DNA from: Campylobacterales bacterium
Lineage (GTDB): Bacteria > Campylobacterota > Campylobacteria > Campylobacterales > JAADDG01
Direction: 5' to 3'
Length of the DNA: 15,156 bases
NCBI GenBank assembly: GCA_027009865.1
Contig: JALVCR010000048.1
Span: 1 to 15,156, forward strand
Shown: positions 1 through 6,230 of the stretch, one piece after another
Position numbering within the stretch: position 1 is the first letter of the stretch
Layout: each line of letters starts with the position of its first letter
Position numbers and translations under genes: made by a program
Notes under the pieces: generated by a model
The model's input: only the letters and a program-made list of their open reading frames with translations
Database searches by the model: none
What the model was told of the DNA's origin: nothing

Positions 1-1
1 A

Positions 2-925
2 GATTCTCTATCTTCGGTAATCGAGCCTGAGATTCCAAGAGCTTATAAAAGATGGCCTAAAATTCATCTTGAAGGGGATGTAAACGATTATTACAGCAAT
101 TATCAGACTATAGATGAGTGGAGAGATGAGATAGAGAAGATGAGAAATTTTGCAAAAGAGAGACCCTCTATTGTGAAAAATCAGATAAAAGAGAAGTTTC
201 AGATAGATAAAGAGGAAGTCTCTTTAAATATTAAAAATAGTAAATTTGGAACCGTAGAGGTTAATGGAATTAAAATATCAGAAGATTTTAACGGAACCTA
301 TTTTAAAGAGCAAAAAGTCTTCTTAAAAGCCATTCCAAAAGAGGGATATAAATTTACAGGCTGGGAAGGAGTTGAAGATAATAAGGATGAGATAGAGATC
401 TCTTTAGATAGAGATATGACGATTAGAGCGGTTTTCACTCTTGCTAACCCTCCAAGAGTCGTTATAAATGAGTTTAATTATAAATCAGCTAAAGATTTTG
501 ATATGGGAGACTGGGTAGAGCTTTATAATAATTCTGATGAAGATATAGATTTAGGAGGATGGGTATTAAAAGATGATGATGACGAACATGCGTTTGTTTT
601 TGACTCTCCTTTAATTCTTCCATCAAGAGGCTATTTGGTAGTTTGCGAAGATATGGCTAAATTTCAATCTCTTTTTCCAAATGTATCCAATGTAGTCGGA
701 GATATGGATTTTGGTTTTGGGAAAAAGGGAGATTCTATAAGATTGTATAATAAAGAAGGAATCTTAATAGATAGTGTAACTTATGATAAGAGTTGGGATA
801 AAGCTTACGGAAACGGAGCTACTTTAGAGCTTGTAGATCCAAACAAAGATAACTCTTTGAAAGAAAACTGGATAGAGTCAAACTCTACAACTCACGGAAC
901 TCCTGGAGCAGCTAATGTTTTTTAA
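2..925 (+). CDS. CotH kinase family protein, C-terminal part, with InlB-like and lamin-tail domains (5' truncated by window edge)
   Basis: The frame is open from base 2 with no start needed, so the gene begins upstream; the internal Met at 140 is not the start. The first ~65 visible residues (IHLEGDVNDYY..., then DEWRDEIEKMRNFAKERP) match the end of CotH-type protein-kinase domains, where a helix with W..EI..(L/M)..FA.ERP is typical. The kinase catalytic residues would lie outside the window. Bases about 218-439 encode a divergent InlB B-repeat-like module (GTVEVNG, then PKEGYKFTGWEG, then DRDMTIRAVF). Bases about 452-922 encode a lamin-tail (LTD) domain (VVINEFNY, DWVELYNNSDEDIDLGGW, GDSIRLYNKEGILIDSVTYD). 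CotH proteins phosphorylate secreted or surface proteins in spore-formers; the role in this Gram-negative lineage is unknown. The two C-terminal modules suggest an exported, surface-binding protein. It is convergent with the following minus-strand gene. Confidence 0.85.
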   Translation, partial: DSLSSVIEPEIPRAYKRWPKIHLEGDVNDYYSNYQTIDEWRDEIEKMRNFAKERPSIVKNQIKEKFQIDKEEVSLNIKNSKFGTVEVNGIKISEDFNGTYFKEQKVFLKAIPKEGYKFTGWEGVEDNKDEIEISLDRDMTIRAVFTLANPPRVVINEFNYKSAKDFDMGDWVELYNNSDEDIDLGGWVLKDDDDEHAFVFDSPLILPSRGYLVVCEDMAKFQSLFPNVSNVVGDMDFGFGKKGDSIRLYNKEGILIDSVTYDKSWDKAYGNGATLELVDPNKDNSLKENWIESNSTTHGTPGAANVF

Positions 926-928
926 AAA

Positions 929-947
929 GAGAGGCTTTTAGCCTCTC
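929..947 (-). terminator. Intrinsic terminator between convergent genes
   Basis: A 7-bp perfect stem (GAGAGGC / GCCTCTC) with a 5-base loop. Read on the minus strand it is followed by five T residues, so it best serves the 938-1531 gene, whose stop codon lies in the loop. On the plus strand the hairpin starts four bases after the CotH stop but lacks a T tract, so termination in that direction is less certain. Confidence 0.7.
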
Positions 948-1531
948 CATCTTCTAAGAGGTCCTACATCCACATGCACAAATCCGTGTCTTGGATAGTA
1001 GCCTACTCCTCCTTTTTTATAATAATCTGATAAATGAAGGGCGATTCTTCTAAGAGTTCTTAAAGAGAGCTTTGGAATTCTAATATCTGCAGCTTTCCCA
1101 TACATATGAAAGCTATGTTTTGCCACACCTCTGTGATGAAGTCTAAGCTCGTAATTTGTATGAGGAGATCTGTATCCAGATAGAAGTTCTATCTCTCTTT
1201 CTCCGGAGTATTTTTGAATGTAGTGTAAAAGATCGATAAGCTGATTATCAATCTCCATTACTTCATGAGCTCTATAATCGCCCATTAAATCATAAATCTC
1301 ATTCATAGCATCTATATTATATCCACCGTCTTCATAGTATACTACTTTTATTCTTTTGCCTGTATGAATGTTAAACATTTTAAGAGTTCGAGGCTCTTCT
1401 TCATTCGCAAAAAGAGAATTTGGAATCAAACTTCCAAGAGTTGCTAAAACCCCACCTTTTATAAAATCTCTTCTTGAAAAATTTCTTTCTATGATATGAA
1501 AGCTGTTTTGAATTTCACTTTTCAATATCAT
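938..1531 (-). CDS. YcbK/MepK-type (DUF882, M15-like) murein endopeptidase with Tat signal
   Basis: This 197-aa protein has a twin-arginine motif SRRDFIK (residues 19-25) before a hydrophobic stretch ending near LFA (40-42), implying folded export to the periplasm. The catalytic region shows the M15/DUF882 signature: SGYRSPHTN (118-126), HSFHMYGKAADIR (139-151; H142 and D149 probable zinc ligands) and GVGYYPRHGFVHVDVG (175-190; H186 third ligand). E. coli MepK (YcbK) is a D,D/L,D-endopeptidase able to cut 3-3 cross-links, and its gene neighbours ycbB (LdtD). The same pairing is seen here, since an LdtD-like gene lies directly upstream, so a role in cutting L,D-transpeptidase cross-links is inferred. 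The start is uncertain (see the RBS entry). The 116-base gap to the transpeptidase gene could hold its own promoter. Confidence 0.88.
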   Translation of the reverse strand: MILKSEIQNSFHIIERNFSRRDFIKGGVLATLGSLIPNSLFANEEEPRTLKMFNIHTGKRIKVVYYEDGGYNIDAMNEIYDLMGDYRAHEVMEIDNQLIDLLHYIQKYSGEREIELLSGYRSPHTNYELRLHHRGVAKHSFHMYGKAADIRIPKLSLRTLRRIALHLSDYYKKGGVGYYPRHGFVHVDVGPLRRWRG

Positions 1532-1540
1532 ACTCCTTTT
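1532..1540 (-). promoter_or_regulatory. Ribosome binding site abutting the MepK-like start
   Basis: On the minus strand AAAAGGAGT directly abuts the ATG at 1531, so GGAG is one base from the start, too close for normal initiation. The TTG at codon 3 (1525-1523) sits 7 bases from GGAG, a normal spacing. The true start may therefore be TTG, shortening the protein by two residues without touching the Tat motif. Confidence 0.5.
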
Positions 1541-1602
1541 ATGAGTGATACATATTCAAAAGTATATCGACTTTATCCATAAAAAATTCAACTATAAAAA
1601 CG

Positions 1603-1608
1603 ATTATA
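1603..1608 (-). promoter_or_regulatory. Candidate -10 box for the MepK-like gene
   Basis: A perfect TATAAT on the minus strand in the 116-base gap upstream of the 938-1531 gene, giving a leader of about 65 bases. A second candidate, TATACT, lies at 1561-1566 and would give a leader of about 20-25 bases. No -35 match is evident, which is usual in Campylobacterota, and the surroundings are AT-rich, so chance matches are likely. Confidence 0.3.
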
Positions 1609-1647
1609 AATTTTATTTCAACTTCTTTTTATTTTGTAATTAAAGTT

Positions 1648-3474
1648 TTACTTTTTTATATTTGAAGTGAGATTGGAAGCAAATTTTATTCTATTTCTCA
1701 TTTTTTTAGATTTTAAGACAAAAAGCTGAATTTTATCGTAATTGTAAATATCTTTGTAAAAAATTACTCTTCCTTTATCGTTTGCTTTAGCAGTAAAATA
1801 GTCTATTAGAATGGGGATTTTATTTTTTAAAACAATGGTATCGTTTTTGCCAGATTCTATGATATTTTTTATGCTTATAAAATCTTTTCCCTCTTTTTTT
1901 AAAATATATCTAAGCAGTTTCATAGGATTTTGAAGACGTATACATCCGGAGCTGAAATATCTGTATCTTCTTTTAAAAAGTGTTTTATTAGGAGTATCAT
2001 GCATAAAAACTGCAAATGGATTTGAAAATTGAAATTTCACTCTTCCTAAAGGATTGTGAATGCCCGGATCTTGAACGAAAACAAAGGGAATTTTATCTTT
2101 TTCACTAAATTGATACCAGTTTATCTCATTTGCGTTTATTTCATGAGTTAGTTTCCAACTGTCATATATATGAATATTTTTTTGACTGAAAGTTTCCGGA
2201 TTTTTTTGAAGTTTTTTTAACAGGTCTTTTTGAACTATAGTTTTTGGGACATGCCAATATGGATTTAAAATTATGGAAGATAAATAACTTGTAAAAACAG
2301 GAGTTGGTCGCTCTTTTTTTCCTACTATTACAGGGATTGAAAGAATAGTTTTTTCTCTGTTTTTTACTTTCATTAAAAATGAAGGAATATTTATATCTAT
2401 ATATGGAGAGGAGACTTTCTTGGGAAGCCATCTGTATCTTTCCATATTTAGTTTAATTTTGTCTATTATTTTCTCTACGGGAATATTTAAAGCTTTTATA
2501 GTTCTTTTGTCTATTCTCCCGCTTGGAAATATTTGAAATCTTCTTTGAAAATCTTTGACAGCTAAAAATAGTTTTTTATCATAAATTTTTGGATCTATTG
2601 TATGACTTGTAACAGAAAGCCTTTTTCTAATTAAAGGAATTCTCTTGTCTTTTTGATTTAATCTTATAATTTTCCCATAGGGAATTTTAGGGAATCCTCC
2701 GTTTTTTTCTATTTCTCTATAAAAAGAGAGAGCTTTTTTTAAATTTTTATAATCTTTATACTTTGGAATCAGATTTTCTATGGACTCTTTTACCCTGTTA
2801 TTTTTTAGGTTGGATATCGCATATTTTAAAACATTGAAATTTTTATCATCTCTTAACCATTCAAATTTTTCTCTATCTTTTTTTAGAAGTCTTACCGTTT
2901 CATTCCAATCGCTAATTCCAAAGCGGAGATCTTTTATTAGCAGAATATATGCATCGGTGAATAAAATTTCAAGTTTTTTTATAGTTTGATTTTTCTCATA
3001 TAAAGATTTGAATTTTTTATCAAGCAGTTTTTTAGTTAGAGAAAAAATCTCCTTTTTGTGATAAAAATCTGGATTTAGAGCATGGTTTTGTGATTTTTTT
3101 ATGGCTACTATTATATCAAGTGCTCTTTTGTTAAAGGATAAGTCTTTATTAAACCATATATATTTTGTTTTGTTTTTTAAAAAAGAAGTTTTTATTTCTA
3201 TTATCTCTTCTTTATTTTTTATAGCCTCTTCAAAATTTAGCAGTTCTTCTATTTCGTTTTTTATATTTAATTTAACGATTTTTGTAGAGTTTACTTCAGA
3301 AATATTGCAGTGTGGAAATTTTTTTGAAAGTTCCTTATTGAAGGGTAATATTATATTATTATTGTTATTGTTGGAAGTTTCTTTTTTTTCTTCAAACTGT
3401 TGTAATATTATGGTATGTTCTTCTATTGCTGAAAGGCGTAATAGAAAAAGAATAAAAGCTAAAATTATTTTCAT
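1648..3474 (-). CDS. YcbB/LdtD-type L,D-transpeptidase
   Basis: A 608-aa protein with a short N-terminal signal peptide (residues 1 to about 16, hydrophobic ILAFILFLLRLSA). A YcbB-like N-terminal scaffold (about 75-260) follows, then a peptidoglycan-binding helical module (about 278-330, with VKDFQRRF and GRIDKRTIKALN). The YkuD catalytic domain (about 355-540) carries IPVIVGK, ILNPYWHVP and the active-site block HDTP (H492) ... SSGCIRL with nucleophile C511. The size matches LdtD rather than the shorter Ldt enzymes. These periplasmic enzymes cut after the third residue of a donor stem peptide and form 3-3 cross-links or attach other amines. About 70 residues follow the catalytic domain. A run of six Asn (35-40), encoded by AAT/AAC codons, forms a small trinucleotide repeat just after the signal peptide. 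It lies 64 bases downstream of the Ppx/GppA gene and upstream of the MepK-like gene, probably as part of one operon. The RBS (GGTAAG) is weak. Confidence 0.88.
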   Translation of the reverse strand: MKIILAFILFLLRLSAIEEHTIILQQFEEKKETSNNNNNNIILPFNKELSKKFPHCNISEVNSTKIVKLNIKNEIEELLNFEEAIKNKEEIIEIKTSFLKNKTKYIWFNKDLSFNKRALDIIVAIKKSQNHALNPDFYHKKEIFSLTKKLLDKKFKSLYEKNQTIKKLEILFTDAYILLIKDLRFGISDWNETVRLLKKDREKFEWLRDDKNFNVLKYAISNLKNNRVKESIENLIPKYKDYKNLKKALSFYREIEKNGGFPKIPYGKIIRLNQKDKRIPLIRKRLSVTSHTIDPKIYDKKLFLAVKDFQRRFQIFPSGRIDKRTIKALNIPVEKIIDKIKLNMERYRWLPKKVSSPYIDINIPSFLMKVKNREKTILSIPVIVGKKERPTPVFTSYLSSIILNPYWHVPKTIVQKDLLKKLQKNPETFSQKNIHIYDSWKLTHEINANEINWYQFSEKDKIPFVFVQDPGIHNPLGRVKFQFSNPFAVFMHDTPNKTLFKRRYRYFSSGCIRLQNPMKLLRYILKKEGKDFISIKNIIESGKNDTIVLKNKIPILIDYFTAKANDKGRVIFYKDIYNYDKIQLFVLKSKKMRNRIKFASNLTSNIKK

Positions 3475-3538
3475 TTTTACTTACCGAAAATTTTATTTTA
3501 CATTATCGTCACTTTTGGTATAGATTTTATCTAAAAAT

Positions 3539-4447
3539 TTATTTAAATTTACTTTTACAGCCCAAAATTGCTACCCCTTCTTTTAGCGAATCATCTATTA
3601 TTGTAACCTCTTTAAACAAAGTGCTTTCGATTAATGAGATTAGTAAGTAAATCCCGGCAATTATCAAATCTCCTCTTCCTACTCCAACCCATTTTTCTCT
3701 CTCTTTTTTGTTGAGTTTCAAAAGTCTTTCTAAAGAGATTTTAATATCTTTTATGGAGATTTTCATTCCGTTTATCTTTTTATAGTCATAGTTTTCATAA
3801 TCTATACCTTTTAAAAAAGATGCTATTGTTGTGGGAGTCCCAGCTGTTGCTGTGAGTATGGAGGGCTTTTTATAGCTTTTATAATGCTCTTTTATAAAAT
3901 CTTTTAAATCTTTATATGCCGTTTTGGCCTCTTGTTTTATCTTTTCAAAGCTTTTATGTTTTTCCGCAAATGTTACTATTCCAATATCCACGCTTTTTGA
4001 AAATATTTTCTCTGGATAGTTTAATATTATCTCCGTAGAGCCTCCTCCAAGATCGATATTTATAAAGCTTTCAAATTGAAAATTTAGTTTTTTAAGCCTC
4101 TCTTTGACGGCTAATGCGGTAAGATATGCTTCTTTTTCTCCATCTATTATTTCAAATCTGATATTTGTCTTTTTCTCTATCTCTTCTAATACCTCGTCTT
4201 TATTCTTTGCCATTCTCAAAGCTGCGGTGGCTACAGCTTTTATATTTTGATTTGAAAAATCGATCTCTTTTTGAATCTCTTTTAAAGCTTTTATAACCCT
4301 CTTTACGGCCTCTTTGGAAATTATTCTATTTTTTTGCAAATCTTGAGCGGTTCTTACTATTTTTTGAATATCTTTTATTCTCTCTAAATTATTGCAATCC
4401 ATTAAAACAGCGCTTAAAGTATTTGATCCAAGATCTATTGCTATCAT
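3539..4447 (-). CDS. Ppx/GppA-family phosphatase (exopolyphosphatase / pppGpp phosphohydrolase-like)
   Basis: A 302-aa ASKHA-fold protein with no signal peptide, so cytoplasmic. Family motifs in order: phosphate-1 loop DLGSNT (5-10), TAALRMAKN (74-82), the IDGEKEA element (101-107, equivalent to the usual I-x-G-x-x-E-A), phosphate-2 loop DLGGGSTE (132-139), the adenosine-type motif TAGTPTT (201-207) and the C-terminal SLKEG (287-291). The length fits the short two-subdomain form common in Campylobacterota, without the extra C-terminal HD-like domain of E. coli Ppx. It would hydrolyse polyphosphate and/or pppGpp; sequence alone does not separate the two. The RBS AGAGG lies 4 bases before ATG. 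The gene is divergent from pdxJ and leads the leftward block with the transpeptidase and endopeptidase; no functional link between phosphatase and murein enzymes is evident. Confidence 0.85.
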   Translation of the reverse strand: MIAIDLGSNTLSAVLMDCNNLERIKDIQKIVRTAQDLQKNRIISKEAVKRVIKALKEIQKEIDFSNQNIKAVATAALRMAKNKDEVLEEIEKKTNIRFEIIDGEKEAYLTALAVKERLKKLNFQFESFINIDLGGGSTEIILNYPEKIFSKSVDIGIVTFAEKHKSFEKIKQEAKTAYKDLKDFIKEHYKSYKKPSILTATAGTPTTIASFLKGIDYENYDYKKINGMKISIKDIKISLERLLKLNKKEREKWVGVGRGDLIIAGIYLLISLIESTLFKEVTIIDDSLKEGVAILGCKSKFK

Positions 4448-4463
4448 AAAACCTCTTTTTTGA

Positions 4464-4469
4464 TATAAT
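4464..4469 (+). promoter_or_regulatory. -10 box of the pdxJ-pdxA promoter
   Basis: Perfect TATAAT preceded by TGA, 31 bases upstream of the pdxJ ATG, giving a leader of about 25 bases that contains the RBS. It has no -35 consensus but a T-rich stretch upstream. The same TGATATAAT string precedes the metallophosphoesterase gene (8151-8156, minus). Confidence 0.6.
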
Positions 4470-4485
4470 TTTTAAAATTTTAATG

Positions 4486-4491
4486 AAAGGA
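4486..4491 (+). promoter_or_regulatory. pdxJ ribosome binding site that fixes the start
   Basis: AAAGGA lies 9 bases before the ATG at 4501. An in-frame ATG at 4483 overlaps this site and has no RBS of its own, so the start is placed at 4501. This also gives the family-typical N-terminus MKLGVNVDH. Confidence 0.75.
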
Positions 4492-4492
4492 T

Positions 4493-4498
4493 ATTATA
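4493..4498 (-). promoter_or_regulatory. Candidate -10 box of the ppx/gppA-like promoter
   Basis: Perfect TATAAT on the minus strand, preceded by TTG, 45 bases upstream of the ppx ATG. It lies downstream of the pdxJ -10 box on the other strand, so the two promoters would face each other and their transcripts would overlap by about ten bases. Confidence 0.45.
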
Positions 4499-4500
4499 CA

Positions 4501-5283
4501 ATGAAACTTGGAGTTAATGTAGATCATATAGCTCTTTTAAGGGAAGCAAGAAAGATAAATGATCCCGATCCCTTAGAGGCCGCTCTTTTGGCAAAAAGAG
4601 CCGGAGCCGATCAGATAACGATTCATTTAAGGGAGGATAGAAGACATATAAATGACGAAGATGTAAAAAGAATAGTTGAAAACTCCCAGCTTCCGGTAAA
4701 TATAGAGTGTTCAATAGATCCAGATATAATAGAATATATAGCCAATATAAAACCTTATAGAGCCACAATCGTGCCGGAGAGAAGAGAGGAGGTAACCACG
4801 GAAGGGGGACTTGATTTCTCTTTAATTTACGACAGGCTGGATAATGTGGTTCACTATTTAAAAGCAAAAGATATAGAGGTCTCTTTATTTATAGACCCCA
4901 CTAAAGAGGCGGTTAAAGCTTCCAAGATATTGGGAGTTCAATGGGTAGAGCTTCATACTGGAAGATATGCCAATATTTTTGCGATGCTCTATAGCAATCT
5001 CTCTTTGACAAGAAATTCTATAAAAGAGTTTGAAATTCAAAGATCGAAATTAAAAAAGATGCTTTACAAATCTCTTGAGGATTTAAAAAACGCAGCAATC
5101 GAAGCGGAGGAGTTTGGACTAAAAGTAGCCGCGGGGCACGGTCTTAATTATCAAAATGTATTTGCCATTTTGGATATAGATGAGATAGAGGAGCTTAATA
5201 TCGGTCAAAGCATTGTGGCAAGGGCGGTTTTTGATGGATTTGAAAATGCTGTTAGAGAGATGAAGAGAATTATTTCAAAATGA
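4501..5283 (+). CDS. pdxJ: Pyridoxine 5'-phosphate synthase
   Basis: A 260-aa cytoplasmic TIM-barrel enzyme that condenses 1-deoxy-D-xylulose 5-phosphate with 3-amino-2-oxopropyl phosphate to form pyridoxine 5'-phosphate, the last ring-forming step of the DXP-dependent vitamin B6 pathway. Family signatures: GVNVDHIALLREAR (4-17), ITIHLREDRRHI (39-50; H42 and R44 in the active site), VNIECS (66-71; E69), VELHTGRYA (149-157; E150), AAGHGLNY (210-217; H213) and ELNIGQSIVARAVF (231-244). An insert around 165-190 (LTRNSIKEFEIQRSKLKK) lengthens the protein relative to E. coli PdxJ, as is usual in Campylobacterota. The stop overlaps the pdxA start by four bases (ATGA), so the two are translationally coupled. 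Confidence 0.97.
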   Translation: MKLGVNVDHIALLREARKINDPDPLEAALLAKRAGADQITIHLREDRRHINDEDVKRIVENSQLPVNIECSIDPDIIEYIANIKPYRATIVPERREEVTTEGGLDFSLIYDRLDNVVHYLKAKDIEVSLFIDPTKEAVKASKILGVQWVELHTGRYANIFAMLYSNLSLTRNSIKEFEIQRSKLKKMLYKSLEDLKNAAIEAEEFGLKVAAGHGLNYQNVFAILDIDEIEELNIGQSIVARAVFDGFENAVREMKRIISK

Positions 5284-6215
5284 AAAAGATAGCCGTAAGC
5301 GTAGGGGATCTAAACGGAATCTCCATGCAGATAGCCCTTTTGGCGCATGATGAAGTAAAAAAGTATGCAACTCCTATCTATCTGATTAATGAAATTATGT
5401 TAAAAAGAGCAGCTAAACTTTTGAATATAAAGATTCCTAAAGATTTTAAAATTTATGAGGTTGGGGATGTTTTTGAAATAGAGCCCGGAGTTATAAGTCA
5501 AAGAAGCGGGGAGTACTCTTATGAATCTTTTTTAAAGGGAGTTAAACTTGCAAAGAATAAAAAAGTAGCCGCTTTGGTTACCCTCCCTATCAATAAGGAG
5601 GCGTGGAAGAGGGCTGGGATAAAGTATGCGGGACATACTGAGGCTTTGGGAGATATTTTTAAAAAAGAGGCTATTATGATGATAGGCTCTCCTAAACTCT
5701 ATTGCGCCTTTTTTACTCATCATATTCCTCTAAGAGATGTTGCCAAAAAGATAAAAAGAAAAAAACTTCAAAAGTTTTTAGTAGATTTTTATGAAAATAT
5801 AAAAGAAGAACCGATTGGAGTTTTGGCTTTGAATCCGCATGCGGGAGACGGGGGAGTTATGGGAGATGAAGAGAAGAAGATAAAAAAGGCTATAAAAGAA
5901 GCAAACAGAAATATAGGAAGGGATATTTTTACATCTCCTTTGGTTCCCGATACCGCTTTTACGCCTAAAAATAGAGAGTTTATTAAATATTTTGTAGCAA
6001 TGTATCATGATCAGGGGTTGATTGCCGTTAAATCTCTCTATTTTGAAGAGAGTATAAATGTAAGTTTAAACCTTCCTATTATAAGAACATCGGTAGATCA
6101 TGGCACTGCTTTTGATATAGCCTATAAAAACCAAAAGGTATCTTTAAAAAGCTATATCAATGCTTTTAAGGAGGCTGTAAGACTTAGCGAAAAGAGAGCT
6201 AAATATATCATTTAG
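5280..6215 (+). CDS. pdxA: 4-hydroxythreonine-4-phosphate dehydrogenase
   Basis: A 311-aa cytoplasmic NAD-dependent enzyme that oxidises 4-phosphohydroxy-L-threonine; the product decarboxylates to the amino ketone used by PdxJ. Family motifs: VSVGDLNGI (7-14, in place of the common T-x-GDPxGIG), KYAGHTEAL (115-123), FFTHHIPLRDV (144-154), LNPHAGDGG (184-192), MYHDQGL (241-247) and VDHGTAFDIA (272-281). By comparison with E. coli PdxA, H148 (or H147), H187 and H243 are the likely divalent-metal ligands. It starts inside the pdxJ stop (ATGA), so the operon encodes consecutive pathway steps. The 3' end contributes to a terminator hairpin, and the gene converges on the metallophosphoesterase gene with only five bases between the stops. 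Confidence 0.96.
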   Translation: MKKIAVSVGDLNGISMQIALLAHDEVKKYATPIYLINEIMLKRAAKLLNIKIPKDFKIYEVGDVFEIEPGVISQRSGEYSYESFLKGVKLAKNKKVAALVTLPINKEAWKRAGIKYAGHTEALGDIFKKEAIMMIGSPKLYCAFFTHHIPLRDVAKKIKRKKLQKFLVDFYENIKEEPIGVLALNPHAGDGGVMGDEEKKIKKAIKEANRNIGRDIFTSPLVPDTAFTPKNREFIKYFVAMYHDQGLIAVKSLYFEESINVSLNLPIIRTSVDHGTAFDIAYKNQKVSLKSYINAFKEAVRLSEKRAKYII

Positions 6216-6230
6216 CTTCTCTATTTTAAT
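6193..6230 (+). terminator. Terminator between pdxA and the convergent metallophosphoesterase gene
   Basis: AGCTAAAT (6197-6204) pairs with ATTTAGCT (6210-6217) across a 5-base loop. After a one-base bulge (6218) the stem continues with four more pairs (AGAG / CTCT). A T-rich run (ATTTTAATTT) follows on the plus strand. The stem includes the pdxA stop and the last codon of the opposing gene. Confidence 0.6.

Noticed and set aside
3350..3375. Trinucleotide Asn repeat in the L,D-transpeptidase gene
   Set aside because: It is in frame, so slippage would only change linker length after the signal peptide; not treated as a separate element.
4514..4867. 117-codon minus-strand frame opposite pdxJ
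   Set aside because: Lies wholly within the well-supported pdxJ gene and encodes an implausible Leu/Pro-rich product; a shadow frame.
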